Below the pieces are notes generated by a model. The model did no database searches. It had not been told where the DNA came from and saw only the letters and a list, made by a program, of their open reading frames with translations. This document shows positions 44,095 to 53,647 of a DNA stretch of 64,000 bases, piece after piece. The translations under genes and the position numbers were made by a program. This DNA comes from Oryzicola mucosus (GTDB lineage Bacteria > Pseudomonadota > Alphaproteobacteria > Rhizobiales > Rhizobiaceae). Position 1 is the stretch's first letter. Every line of letters begins with the position of its first letter. Location: positions 111,595 through 175,594 of the forward strand of contig NZ_JACVVX010000007.1 of the NCBI RefSeq assembly GCF_014534685.1, written 5' to 3'.

Positions 44095-46977
44095 ATGCCG
44101 CGTCGCGTCACTCTAACCGATCGGCAGAAGCACGCGCTGTTGCGCCTGCCGACCTCGCAGGCGGATTTGCTCAAGCACTATACGCTGAGTGACGAAGACC
44201 TTGGACACATCAGGTTGCGTCGGCGCGCTCACAACAGGTTCGGCTTCGCCCTGCAATTGTGCGTCCTGCGCTATCCCGGCCGGGTGCTGGCGCTGGCGAA
44301 CTGATCCCGGCGGAGGTCGTCGAATTTATCGGAGCACAGCTTGGCCTGCGTGCCGACGATCTGGTTGACTATGCCGCCCGTGAGGAAACGCGGCACGAGC
44401 ATCTTGCCGAGTTGCGGGCGCTCTATGGATTCCGCACCTTCTCTGGACGTGGCGCGCGCGAGCTGAAGGAATGGCTGTTCCAGGAAGCCGAGATGGCAGT
44501 GTCGAACGAAGATATCGCCCGCCGCTTGGTGGTGGAGTGCCGGCGCACCCGCACGGTCCTTCCTGCGAGGTCCACGATCGAGCGGCTTTGCGCCACGGCT
44601 CTGGTTGATGCAGAGCGGCGGATCGAGACGAGGATCGCCAGTCGGCTGTCCCTGGCCATCCGGGAGCAGTTGCTGTCATTGCTCGAGGAGACGGCCGACG
44701 ATCGGGTGACCCGCTTCGTGTGGCTGCGTCAGTTCGAGCCGGGGTCGAACTCTTCTTCTGCCAACCGGCTGCTCGACCGGCTCGAATACCTGCAACGGAT
44801 CGATCTCCCCGAGGATCTGCTGGCCGGTGTTCCCGCTCATCGCGTGACGCGTCTGCGCAGGCAAGGCGAACGGTACTATGCCGACGGCATGCGCGATCTT
44901 CCGGAAGACAGGCGGATTGCGATTTTGGCCGTTTGCGCGTCGGAATGGCAAGCGATGCTCGCCGACGCCGTGGTCGAAACCCATGACCGGATCGTCGGCA
45001 GGCTTCACCGGGCGTCCGAGCGCATTTGCCAGGCGAAGGTCGCCGACGAAGCGAGCGCGGTGCGCGGTACCCTGAAATCCTTCGCCGAAATCGGCGGCGC
45101 CCTGGTGGATGCACAGGACGACGGCCAGCCTCTGGGCGACGTCATCGCGAGCGGATCAGGGTGGGACGGCTTCAAAACCCTTGTTGCAATGGCAACCCGG
45201 CTGACCGCCACCATGGCGGACGACCCTCTCAATCATGTGCTCGACGGTTATCATCGCTTCCGCCGGTACGCTCCGCGCATGGTGCGCCTGCCGGATCTGC
45301 GGGCTGCGCCCGTCGCGCTCCCGCTTCTGGAAGCGGTGACGGCCCTGCGCGCCGGTTTGAACGATGCTGCCCATACCGGCTTCCTGCGGCCGAGCTCGAA
45401 ATGGCATCGTCATCTTCGTGCCCAGGCGTTCGGTGATACTCGCCTATGGGAGATCGCGGTGATGTTCCATCTGCGCGATGCGTTCCGCTCCGGGGATATT
45501 TGGTTGGCCAGGTCTCGGCGTTATGGTGATCTGAAACACGCACTCGTCCCGGCGCAGGCTGTCGCGGAAAGCGGTCGTCTCGCTGTGCCATTGCGGCCGG
45601 AAGAATGGCTGGCAGATCGGCAATCTCGCCTCGATATCCGGCTGCGCGAGCTGGGGCGCGCAGCACGCACGGGCACGATTCCCGGCGGGTCGATCGAAAA
45701 TGGCATTCTGCATATCGAGAAGCTCGAAGCTGCTGCACCTGACGGCGCCGAAGATCTGGTGCTCGATCTCTACAAGCAGATCCCACCCACGCGGATCACC
45801 GACCTCCTGCTGGAGGTGGATGCAGCGACCGGCTTCACCGAAGCGTTCACGCATCTGCGCACCGGAGCGCCCTGAGGACCGGATCGGGCTGATGAACGTC
45901 ATCCTTGCGGAAGGGATCAACCTCGGACTGCGCAAGATGGCCGACGCGACGAACACGCACACGTTTTGGGAATTGATTCGCATTGCCAGATGGCATGTCG
46001 AAGGCGAAGCCTACGATCGGGCGCTGGGCATGGTGGTCGAGGCGCAGGCGGCGCTACCCATGGCCCAGCTCTGGGGCATGGGCTCCTCGGCTTCGAGCGA
46101 CGGCCAATTCTTCGCCGCCACAGAGCAAGGCGAGGCCATGAACCTGGTCAACGCGAAATACGGCAATACCCCTGGCCTGAAAGCCTATAGCCACGTCTCG
46201 GACCAATATGCGCCATTCGCGACCCAGGTGATTCCTGCGACGGCGAGCGAAGCTGCTTATATCCTCGACGGACTGCTCATGAACGATGCCGGCCGCCATA
46301 TCCGCGAGCAGTTCGCCGATACGGGCGGCTTCACCGATCACGTCTTTGCCGCATGCGCCATTCTCGGCTACCGGTTCGCGCCGCGAATCCGCGATCTGCC
46401 GTCCAAGCGGCTCTATGCGTTCAATCCATCGGCCGCCCCGGCCCACTTGCGGGCCATGATCGGCGGCAAAATCAATCAGGCCATGATCGAGCGCAATTGG
46501 CCCGATATCCTGCGCATCGCCGCCACCATTGCAGCCGGAAGCATCGCACCCAGCCAGATCCTGCGCAAACTCGCCTCCTATCCGCGGCAAAACGAACTGG
46601 CCACAGCTTTGCGCGAGGTCGGCCGCGTCGAGCGGACCTTGTTCATGATCGACTGGATTCTGGATGCCGATTTGCAACGCCGCGCGCAGATCGGGCTCAA
46701 CAAGGGCGAGGCACATCACGCGCTGAAGAGGGCCATCAGCTTCCACCGGCGCGGCGAAATCCGCGACCGTTCCGCCGAAGGCCAGCATTACCGGATTGCC
46801 GGTATGAATCTGCTCGCCGCCATCATCATCTTCTGGAACACCATGAAGCTGGGCGAAGTCGTCGCCAACCAGAAACGCGATGGAAAGCTGCTATCGCCCG
46901 ATCTGCTGGCCCATGTCTCGCCGCTCGGATGGGAGCACATCAACCTCGCCGGCGAATATCGGTGGCCAAAGCCTTAG
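44095..46977 (+). pseudogene. tnpA: Tn3-family transposase with two frameshifts
   Basis: The product reads MPRRVTLTDRQKHALLRLPT at the start and EHINLAGEYRWPKP at the end, about 960 residues in all. The frame breaks near 44297, where one C seems lost in what should read LAPGELIP, and near 45873, where two bases seem lost before EDRIGLMNVILAEG. The long middle and C-terminal pieces are well preserved, including the HVSDQYAPFATQVIP catalytic-domain region. The shifts nearly cancel in frame but should inactivate it unless they are sequencing errors. Confidence 0.88.
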
Positions 46978-47010
46978 CGTAGGATTCCGCCCCCTCCCGC
47001 AAACGACCCC
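46974..47010 (-). repeat. Right terminal inverted repeat of the Tn3-family unit
   Basis: Reads TTAGCGTAGGATTCC... to CGACCCC; its reverse complement equals 32112-32148 over all 37 bases. It overlaps the transposase stop. Confidence 0.9.
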
Positions 47011-47015
47011 ACATG
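47011..47015 (+). repeat. Target-site duplication, right copy (ACATG)
   Basis: Directly outside the right inverted repeat and identical in orientation to 32107-32111. Confidence 0.8.
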
Positions 47016-47225
47016 GATCGATTGGTGCGATCCGCGACGAAAACTCATCGCCACAACCATGTGGCAGTGGAAAATGGACCGTAGCTGAACTGGCTGCCGT
47101 CGCTGCGATCACGCTCAGGACAACCAGCAGCCATCTGTCCCAGCTGTTCCGTCGTTAATAGCGGTCGAGAGACAGGGCCTCCGCCGCTATCCCGACCTCG
47201 CCAGCCGCGAGGTGGCGCGCTGATG
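47016..47225 (+). pseudogene. ArsR-family regulator fragment interrupted by the transposon
   Basis: The frame reads IGAIRDENSS... SGKWTVAELAAVAAITLRT, then TSSHLSQLF, the start and recognition helix of an ArsR-type winged helix. After a shift near 47155 it continues LIAVERQGLRRYPDLASREV, the wing and last helix. So the gene was broken both by the Tn3 insertion on its left and by a frameshift. Confidence 0.7.
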
Positions 47226-47309
47226 TCGGCCGCTGCCAAGTGAGTACTCGCCGGTAAAATAGGGAAGCTGAGATCCATATCCGGTCTGTAAACGCCGCTC
47301 GCGCTTTGC

Positions 47310-47760
47310 CAGCGTTTTCAACGACGACGGAATCAACTTGCCGCGACTGGCGTGCGCGTCTCGCGGGCATCATGCACACGCCGCCAGTCACGCCCTTCCA
47401 GCAGCGCCTGCATCTGAGCGGCATCAACATGACCACACCATCGGTGATGGCAGGCCAGCAGAACTTCCCGTCTCCTAAACGCTTCGCCAGCAAACACAAG
47501 CCGGTGCCGTCGAAGTAGACGAGTTTGACCCGGTCGGCGCGATTTGCCCTGAAGACGTAGATCGCGCCAAAGATCGGATCGGCGCCCATCGTCTCGCGCA
47601 CCAGCGCAGCCAGGTAAACAGTTGCTGCGGGGTCAGGTCATGCCGGGGCGCGACCGCCGACACCACCGCGCCGGGCGCAAGTGTCTCCTCCAGGATGCGC
47701 GCTCGGTCATCGGCCGAGCAACGCCGGCAGCCCACGCGCCATTGATGACGTTGAAACGCC
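47310..47760 (-). pseudogene. IS66-family accessory protein remnants (TnpA/TnpB fused by deletion)
   Basis: On the minus strand WSADDRARILEET-like DNA (RRCSADDRARILEETLAPGA; RHDLTPQQLFTWLR) matches IS66 OrfA, followed after a deletion by DPIFGAIYVFRANRADRVKL and VYFDGTGLCLLAKRLGDGKF from IS66 OrfB, the 'Orf2-like' protein. The parts are out of frame with each other and no intact transposase is present. Confidence 0.75.
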
Positions 47761-48080
47761 GGATCTCGCCATCCCGCTCAAGTCTAAGCCCAAGTCCAGA
47801 CACAAACGATCCTCCAAAAGGATCGCCACCGTGTCGCGTCAGAGCCGTGCAAAGAAGGTGCGGCTGGAGGCCACTCACGATCGATCAAAGCTCGATTGAT
47901 GGGTTCGTGCGGAAGGCTCACGCCGCCGTAGCCGTGCTTCAGCAGGTCGGCACGCTGATGAACAAGTCGAATGATGCGCTTTATAGAGAATGCGCCGCAC
48001 CCAGACCGACTACGGCGTGGCGCCGGAGATTTTGCACCTAGTTGACGTTCGCGTGCGCCAGGTAAGTCCAGATGACAGAT
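47761..48080. other. Gap without a recognised gene
   Basis: Short frames on both strands (for example 47784-48113 minus) have no motif or ribosome-binding site. It is probably more insertion-sequence debris. Confidence 0.45.
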
Positions 48081-48110
48081 AAAAGCCCGCGCCTTGTGAG
48101 AGACGCGGGC
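48081..48110 (-). terminator. Rho-independent terminator after the RTX gene
   Basis: On the minus strand GCCCGCG and CGCGGGC arms around a 12-base loop are followed by TTTTATCT. It lies 14 bp after the RTX stop codon. Confidence 0.75.
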
Positions 48111-48123
48111 CACTCGTTTGAGG

Positions 48124-50664
48124 TCAAATGATCAAGAAATCCTTGTAGCTTATGGTTTCCTGGTTCGACAGGATAGCGAACAGGACCGGCTGATAGGTGC
48201 TGCCGCTGCCGTCGCGGTCGAAATACAGCTCGCCAGTATCTGTTTCATAGATGATCCGGTCCGAAGCATCGGCGGCGTTGCCGGTTGTGTTTGCCCGGAA
48301 CGCGGCGGACGACAGATTGCCCGCTGAAAGCCCCAAGAACACAGCGTTGTCGATGCGGATGCTGTCGTCTGGCGCATAGAAATCGGTGATCGTGTCGACA
48401 TTCGACGCGCCAAGCGCCTGATCGAACACGAAGCGGTCCGCACCGCCTTTGCCGGTCAGCGTATCCTTGCCGGCCATCCCGTTCAGGATGTTCGAACCGT
48501 TGTTGCCGTCCAGCACATTATTGAGCTTGTTTCCGGTGGCGTTGATATTGCCGGTTCCCACGAGATCCAACGTTTCGACGTAGCGCCCTGCCAGCGTATA
48601 GCTCACTGAAGAGATGACCTTGTCGTTGCCTTCGCCGTTTATCTCCACGACATTATCGCCGGCGTTGTCGACATAAAAAATGTCGTTCCCGGCTTCGCCA
48701 CGCATGACATCGCCGCCGGTGCCTCCGTCGACGATATCGTTGCCAGTGCCGGCATAAATGGTGTCGCTGCCAGAACCACCATAGACTTTATCGTCGTTCT
48801 CCTGCGCATAGATGACGTCGTTCCCGTCCTCGCCCTGAATCAGGTCATTGCCGGTATTGCCGTAGAAAACGTCGTTGCCGGAGCCGCCATACAGCTTGTC
48901 ATCGCCGGCCCAACCTTCCAAAGTGTCATCCCCTTCACCGCCATAAGCTGTGTCGTTGCCGTCTCCGGCCCTTATCAGATCCGCACCGCCGCCGCCGTTA
49001 AGAACATCGTTTCCGCCCTCACCGCGCAGCGTATTGGCCATGGCATTGCCGGTGATTGTCTGGCCGAATTCGTTTCCGGTTATGTTGATGGCCACATTCG
49101 CAGCGGTGTTGCTCGTCCGGATCGCCGCGACATTCATCCCGGCCTTCAGTGTGAAACTGTCGCGGACGACAAATATGTCGGTCCCAGCGCCGAGATCGAC
49201 CGATGTGATACCGGCTAAGACCGCGTTGGACACAAGCACCGTATCGTTCCCTGCGGAACCCACCAGCCGCTCGACGTTGGTGATCGCAGAGACGGCAGCC
49301 AGGTCGTAGGTGCCCCCCTTGGTCAGTTGGATGCGGTCGGTGCCGCCACCGCCGTGGATTTGGTCGCCTCGGTTCAATGTTCCGGGTGCGGCCTTAAAGA
49401 TGTCGTTGGCGCCGTCGCCCTGAGCGATCTCGATCGCGCTGGACAGCGTACCGTTCGTCACGTCGGACGGTTCGAATATCCGGGAAAAGATCCCCGTATC
49501 CGGAAGATCGTCGGTGTCCGCTGCGTCCGGCATCGTCCAGGTTACGATGAACCTCCCCCCGCTGAGACCCGCTACGGCAGGATTGAACTGATTGCCCGCA
49601 GTGGTCTCTGCAACGAGGAGTTCTGAACCTACCTTAGCGCCGCTAGCGGAGTAGCGCTGTGCGTACACACCCTGGCCATCACCGTCCTGCCCATCCGAAA
49701 CCCAGACAACAACAAAACCGCCATCCGTCAACTCGGCCACATCGACGGAATGCTGATTTCCTGTCGTCGTAGCATTCGCTCGGAACTCCGTGCCTACGCG
49801 AACGCCATTTGCGTTGTAGCGCTGTCCATGGATGTCCCAACCCACATCGGATTGGCTCGCCGACTGCCAGACGATCACGTAACCGCCATCGGGCAAAGCG
49901 GTCGCAGCGGGCGCGGTTTGGTAGCCATCGTTGACCGTGTTGACGACGACCTCGCCACCGGTAGGCACTCCAAAGTTGGAGGTGAAGCGCTGTGCGTAGA
50001 TATCCGAAAAAGCGTTCGCGTCACCCTGCCAGACGATCACGCTGCCGCCGCCGTAAAGGCCGATCACGACAGGCTCCACCTGGTTACCCGCAGTCGTCGT
50101 ATTGACGAGGAGAGTTGGATAGAGGACGCCGTCGCTCGCATTGTAACGCTGACGATAGACGGCTGAACCGCTGGCGTCGGTAATGTCGTTGAACGTATCG
50201 CCCCAAACGAGATTGTAGCCTCCAGTCGTCACGCCAGAGACCGATGGGCGCAAGATTCTCGATGAGGCATCGCTGGGGTCGCTTTCCTGCACGGCCGTAT
50301 ATTGGGGATTGGAACTTCCGTCCGCGTTGAAACGCATGACGTTGATCACCTCGGTCGATAGGCTAGTGGTTCCATTCCAGGCGACAACAAAACCACCATC
50401 GCTTAGCGCTGCAACGGAGGGCGCGGTGGGCGTCGGCGGCGATATGAAATACGATCCAATATTGAAACTACCAACGGAATTGTCACCCGCGTCATATGTA
50501 CGGCCCTGGATTTGGCTGAGGTAAAGTATGCTGCTGCTGTTTTCCTGCCAGACGATCTGATACCCGCCACCGGCAAGCGCCACGACGTCACTGTTGTCTT
50601 GTTGGTAGTCAGTGCTACCATTTTCCCGACGTTCGAAGCTGGCCGATGTAATGATAATTGCCAT
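48124..50664 (-). CDS. RTX calcium-binding protein with seven N-terminal repeats
   Basis: An 846-residue protein probably exported by a type I system: no N-terminal signal, and a C-terminus of the hemolysin/serralysin kind (DRIIYETDTGELYFDRDG then FAILSNQETISYKDFL). Residues 25-385 hold seven repeats of about 56 residues, each with a D/G-GG-[FY]-x-[IV]-V-W core; their Trp lie near 39, 96, 154, 212, 266, 321 and 376. Residues 550-665 are RTX nonapeptides (GGxGxDxxx). ATG 50664 has GGGA upstream; ATG 50679 is possible. No export genes adjoin it. Role may be adhesion or biofilm; no enzyme motif is seen. Confidence 0.88.
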   Translation of the reverse strand: MAIIITSASFERRENGSTDYQQDNSDVVALAGGGYQIVWQENSSSILYLSQIQGRTYDAGDNSVGSFNIGSYFISPPTPTAPSVAALSDGGFVVAWNGTTSLSTEVINVMRFNADGSSNPQYTAVQESDPSDASSRILRPSVSGVTTGGYNLVWGDTFNDITDASGSAVYRQRYNASDGVLYPTLLVNTTTAGNQVEPVVIGLYGGGSVIVWQGDANAFSDIYAQRFTSNFGVPTGGEVVVNTVNDGYQTAPAATALPDGGYVIVWQSASQSDVGWDIHGQRYNANGVRVGTEFRANATTTGNQHSVDVAELTDGGFVVVWVSDGQDGDGQGVYAQRYSASGAKVGSELLVAETTAGNQFNPAVAGLSGGRFIVTWTMPDAADTDDLPDTGIFSRIFEPSDVTNGTLSSAIEIAQGDGANDIFKAAPGTLNRGDQIHGGGGTDRIQLTKGGTYDLAAVSAITNVERLVGSAGNDTVLVSNAVLAGITSVDLGAGTDIFVVRDSFTLKAGMNVAAIRTSNTAANVAINITGNEFGQTITGNAMANTLRGEGGNDVLNGGGGADLIRAGDGNDTAYGGEGDDTLEGWAGDDKLYGGSGNDVFYGNTGNDLIQGEDGNDVIYAQENDDKVYGGSGSDTIYAGTGNDIVDGGTGGDVMRGEAGNDIFYVDNAGDNVVEINGEGNDKVISSVSYTLAGRYVETLDLVGTGNINATGNKLNNVLDGNNGSNILNGMAGKDTLTGKGGADRFVFDQALGASNVDTITDFYAPDDSIRIDNAVFLGLSAGNLSSAAFRANTTGNAADASDRIIYETDTGELYFDRDGSGSTYQPVLFAILSNQETISYKDFLII

Positions 50665-50870
50665 GCCGTATCCCGCCATTTCGTGACTTGGTTCTATTAG
50701 AATAGCATAAGTTTAGTATGTCGAGACCTATGGGTACAGTCGGCATTTGCCGTTGCTTTTACAAGCCTTGCCGTTGCCGCAGATCGGAGAATGGACGCGT
50801 CGGCAAGGGCAAGGCCGGCCGTGGCCAGGCATGAAAGGCTGAAGGCCCCAAAATCCGATAGAGACGATTC

Positions 50871-51301
50871 TCATGATGCCGCCGATGCGCCGGAGGCCAT
50901 CTCCGCAATGAGCTGGTGGTGATCGGCGTAGGAGGCCAGACCGTTGAAATCGGTGAACCAAGCAGCCTCCTTGGCGTCATCATCAGCAGCGCTCACCACT
51001 ACATCGATCCCGGCTAGCAGCACGAACCGATGCACATGGGTGATGATGTGGCTGCGTAAATCTCGTGCCGGATCTGAGAACACCATTGGAAGGCTGAGAT
51101 ATGCGGCCTGCAGAGCGGACGATGCCAGGTTGATAGAGGTCTCTTCGGAAAGCTCGCGAATGGCAGCTTCAAGAGCTGTTCTCTCTGATCGACGACGCCG
51201 CCTGGCAGCGCCCACGTGCTGTCATCCGCGACTATGCTCGCCTCGTGCCACCAACGGCGGGAGCGTGAGGCTTCCGATCGCACCATGCCCCATCCCGACA
51301 A
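50871..51301 (-). pseudogene. Nudix hydrolase with frameshift
   Basis: One frame gives STWALPGGVVDQREQL and the next gives ALEAAIRELSEETSINL; together they form the Nudix box, with a shift inside it near 51190. The rest (SDPARDLRSHIITHVHRFVL; DDDAKEAAWFTD) resembles the Nudix half of bifunctional NMN adenylyltransferase/ADP-ribose pyrophosphatases. No adenylyltransferase half was found upstream. Confidence 0.65.
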
Positions 51302-51361
51302 TCCTTATGCGGGCGAATTCATGTGGGTGAATGAGCATATCATGGGCTGATGGAGGTCCGC

Positions 51362-51673
51362 ACGATCCGCGCTTGGCACTATACCCGCCGGACCGACGGA
51401 AATTCGGCGTTCTTCGACAGGGCGGCATTTATCCATCTGGACTAGCCTCGACACCATGCGATCACGCTTGCGGCGCAAGTTGCCGCTGACGCATTCAGCC
51501 AAGAGAATGCAGATCGCTTGTTCATCGACAGCCCGTACCGAAGCGATCAGCTCGACTCCCGCTCCGACAAGTTCTGGATGGTCTGGCATCCCATCGACGT
51601 CGAACATGGTGGCGTTGAATTGCTCCTCGAGCGCTGGGGCGGCGTGTCGCCGCCTAGCGCCGCCGTGCGTTGA
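51362..51673 (+). pseudogene. Remnant of an unrecognised protein
   Basis: A frame with one internal TAG (51443-51445) and no start reads RAWHYTRRTD and, after the stop, ITLAAQVAADAFSQENADRL, then DSRSDKFWMVWHPIDVEHGG and VELLLERWGG. The composition is strongly protein-like on this strand, and I recall similar uncharacterised bacterial proteins, but I cannot name the family. It overlaps nothing functional and is convergent with the Nudix remnant. Confidence 0.45.
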
Positions 51674-51770
51674 ATTGCCGGGCGCTGGCTTGACTTTCCA
51701 GACTTCCACGTTGCGCTGCGGGCGATACCAATGGGGTTAAGGTCATCCGTGGTAGTGGCGAAGCTGGCCG

Positions 51771-53567
51771 CTATCCGAAATCCGCCTCGCAGCTGGATAA
51801 GCAGCTATCGTCCAATGAGGCGCATAGGTCGAAGCGGGCGTGTGCCAGGGGAAGTTGATGGCGCGTAAAGTAGCGGCAGGCGCGTAGCTTTCCCTCGTAG
51901 AATGCGCGCTCGCCATCGCTGAGTGGGTTTGACAGTGCCTGTGCAGCAATCCTTGCCTGCCACAGCCATAGCCAACCGATGACGACGTGGCCAAACGCAT
52001 CGAGATAGATAGTTGCGTTGGCCGTGCGGAGTGCAACGTCTTTGCAGCCGAGTAGCGTTTCGGTTGTGAATTCCAGCGCGTCCACCAATTTCGTCAGATC
52101 TACCCGATCTTCCGTGAGTAACGGCTCGTTGGCCGCCTCTGAAATAGTCGCACGGATGATAGCTGTTAGACGATTAAGCGTTACGCCATCGTCGGCGGTC
52201 ACCTTGCGACCCAGCAGGTCGAGGCCCTGAATTCCGAACGTGCCCTCATGGATGTGATTGAGGCGGTTGTCGCGATAGAGCCGTTCAACTGGATGGTCGT
52301 TCGTGTAGCCGTAGCCGCCGAGAATCTGAATGGCCCACTTGTTGGCTTCCAGGCAGTGCTCCGAAGGCCATGCCTTCACAACCGGCGTCAGGAGCCCGAG
52401 CAGGGAGGTCAAATCGGCCCGGCGACCCGCATTGGGCTCGACGGTGAGTTGATCCACAAGCATCGCGCAATAGAAGCAGAGCGCCTGCGCGCCCTCCACC
52501 GCCGACTTCTGCGCCATCAGCATGCGGCGCACGTCGACATGCTCTACAATAGGCACCTGCGGACTGTTGGGGTCGCGTTGGTCAACGCGGCGCCCTTGTA
52601 GTCGGTTGCGCGCATAGTCGGCCGAGTGCAAATAGCCGGCGAGTGCCGCCATCACCGAGGCGTGACCGACGCCAATTCGCGCCTCATTCATCATGTGGAA
52701 CATGCACTCGATGCCGCTGTTTGGTTCACCGATCATGTAGCCCAGCGTCGCGCCGCCCTCGCCAAAATTTAGAAGGCAGTTCGTAGTGCCTCGCTGACCC
52801 AACTTGTGGTTTAGACCTGCGAGCCGGACGTTGTTCGATGCGCCCATCGAGCCGTCGTCGTTGATCTGTTGCTTCGGTACCATGAATAGCGACAGGCCCT
52901 TGGTGCCGGGTGGCCCTCCGGGCAAACGGGCAAGCACCATGTGGATGATGTTGTCGGTGATGTCTTGGTCGCCGCCGGATATCCACATCTTGCTGCCTCG
53001 GATACTGTAGAGCCCATCTCCGGCGTCCGTAGCGGTGGTTCGGATGTCGGCCAGGGACGACCCCGCCTGGGGCTCTGAGAGGCACATCGTGCCGAACCAC
53101 TCGCCAGCCAGCATACGGGGAAGGACTCGCTTCTTCAGTTCCTCGGAGCCGAACTCAAAAAGTAAGTTGGCAGCTGCGATGGTTAGAAAGGCGTAGTTGG
53201 TCACTGAGGTGTTGGCTGCCGTGAACATGCCACCAACGGCCGTGTGCACGAACCATGGCGCCTGTAGCCCGCCCGCTTCCTCGTCGAAGGGAAGGGCGAA
53301 GAAACCGGCATCAGCAAAGGCATGTAGCGCCTGTGCCGTCTGCGGTGGCACGATCGCCTTGCCCTTCACGAAATCCGGCTCTTGCGCATCGACGAGTGCG
53401 GCGATTGGCTGGAAGATTTCCTCCGCCATGGCCTGAGCTGTGTCGAAAATCTGCGTGACTGCCTCGCGGTCATAAGCTGAATAGCGTTTCGCGCTAAACA
53501 ACCGCTCGACGTGCAGCATTTCGTACATCACGAAGTCGAGGTCGCGGCGGTTAACAATCTGACTCAT
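51771..53567 (-). CDS. Acyl-CoA dehydrogenase with C-terminal extension (DmdC-like length)
   Basis: A 598-residue FAD-dependent dehydrogenase, longer than the usual 380 residues, with the N- and C-terminal extensions of the 3-methylmercaptopropionyl-CoA dehydrogenase group. The FAD/substrate loops are MCLSEPQAGSSLADIRTTA and IHMVLARLPG; GGYGYTNDHPVERLYRDNR and the catalytic Glu in IHEGTFGIQGLDLLGRKV are intact. ATG 53567 follows an 80-bp gap after the SDR gene. It is the last gene of the second HAAT operon and should introduce a double bond into an acyl-CoA. Confidence 0.88.
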   Translation of the reverse strand: MSQIVNRRDLDFVMYEMLHVERLFSAKRYSAYDREAVTQIFDTAQAMAEEIFQPIAALVDAQEPDFVKGKAIVPPQTAQALHAFADAGFFALPFDEEAGGLQAPWFVHTAVGGMFTAANTSVTNYAFLTIAAANLLFEFGSEELKKRVLPRMLAGEWFGTMCLSEPQAGSSLADIRTTATDAGDGLYSIRGSKMWISGGDQDITDNIIHMVLARLPGGPPGTKGLSLFMVPKQQINDDGSMGASNNVRLAGLNHKLGQRGTTNCLLNFGEGGATLGYMIGEPNSGIECMFHMMNEARIGVGHASVMAALAGYLHSADYARNRLQGRRVDQRDPNSPQVPIVEHVDVRRMLMAQKSAVEGAQALCFYCAMLVDQLTVEPNAGRRADLTSLLGLLTPVVKAWPSEHCLEANKWAIQILGGYGYTNDHPVERLYRDNRLNHIHEGTFGIQGLDLLGRKVTADDGVTLNRLTAIIRATISEAANEPLLTEDRVDLTKLVDALEFTTETLLGCKDVALRTANATIYLDAFGHVVIGWLWLWQARIAAQALSNPLSDGERAFYEGKLRACRYFTRHQLPLAHARFDLCASLDDSCLSSCEADFG

Positions 53568-53647
53568 GTCCACTCTGCCGATATACTGGTGCTTGTCTGC
53601 TGCACTGCGAATGGGCAGCGCGATGCGATGCTTCAATTGTGGCTTCC

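Larger units (their letters stand above)
32112..47010 (+). mobile_element. 14.9-kb Tn3-family transposon carrying a sugar-oxidation operon
   Basis: Two 37-bp inverted repeats (32112-32148 and 46974-47010), identical at all 37 positions, bound the segment and are flanked by the direct repeat ACATG. Inside, from the left, are a scrap of transposase C-terminus, an eight-gene uptake and oxidation operon with its GntR regulator, a third degenerate terminal repeat at 43332, a serine resolvase, a putative resolution region and a frameshifted transposase. This is the pattern of a Tn3 element that moved with captured cargo. The broken transposase means it now needs help in trans. Confidence 0.82.

Noticed and set aside
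43332..47010. The resolvase-transposase core as an independent insertion with its own target duplication
   Set aside because: Bases outside its left end (GGGCA) do not match ACATG on the right, whereas those outside the end at 32112 do.
47016..48080. An active IS66 element
   Set aside because: Only merged scraps of the two accessory proteins are present, with no large transposase and no recognisable ends.
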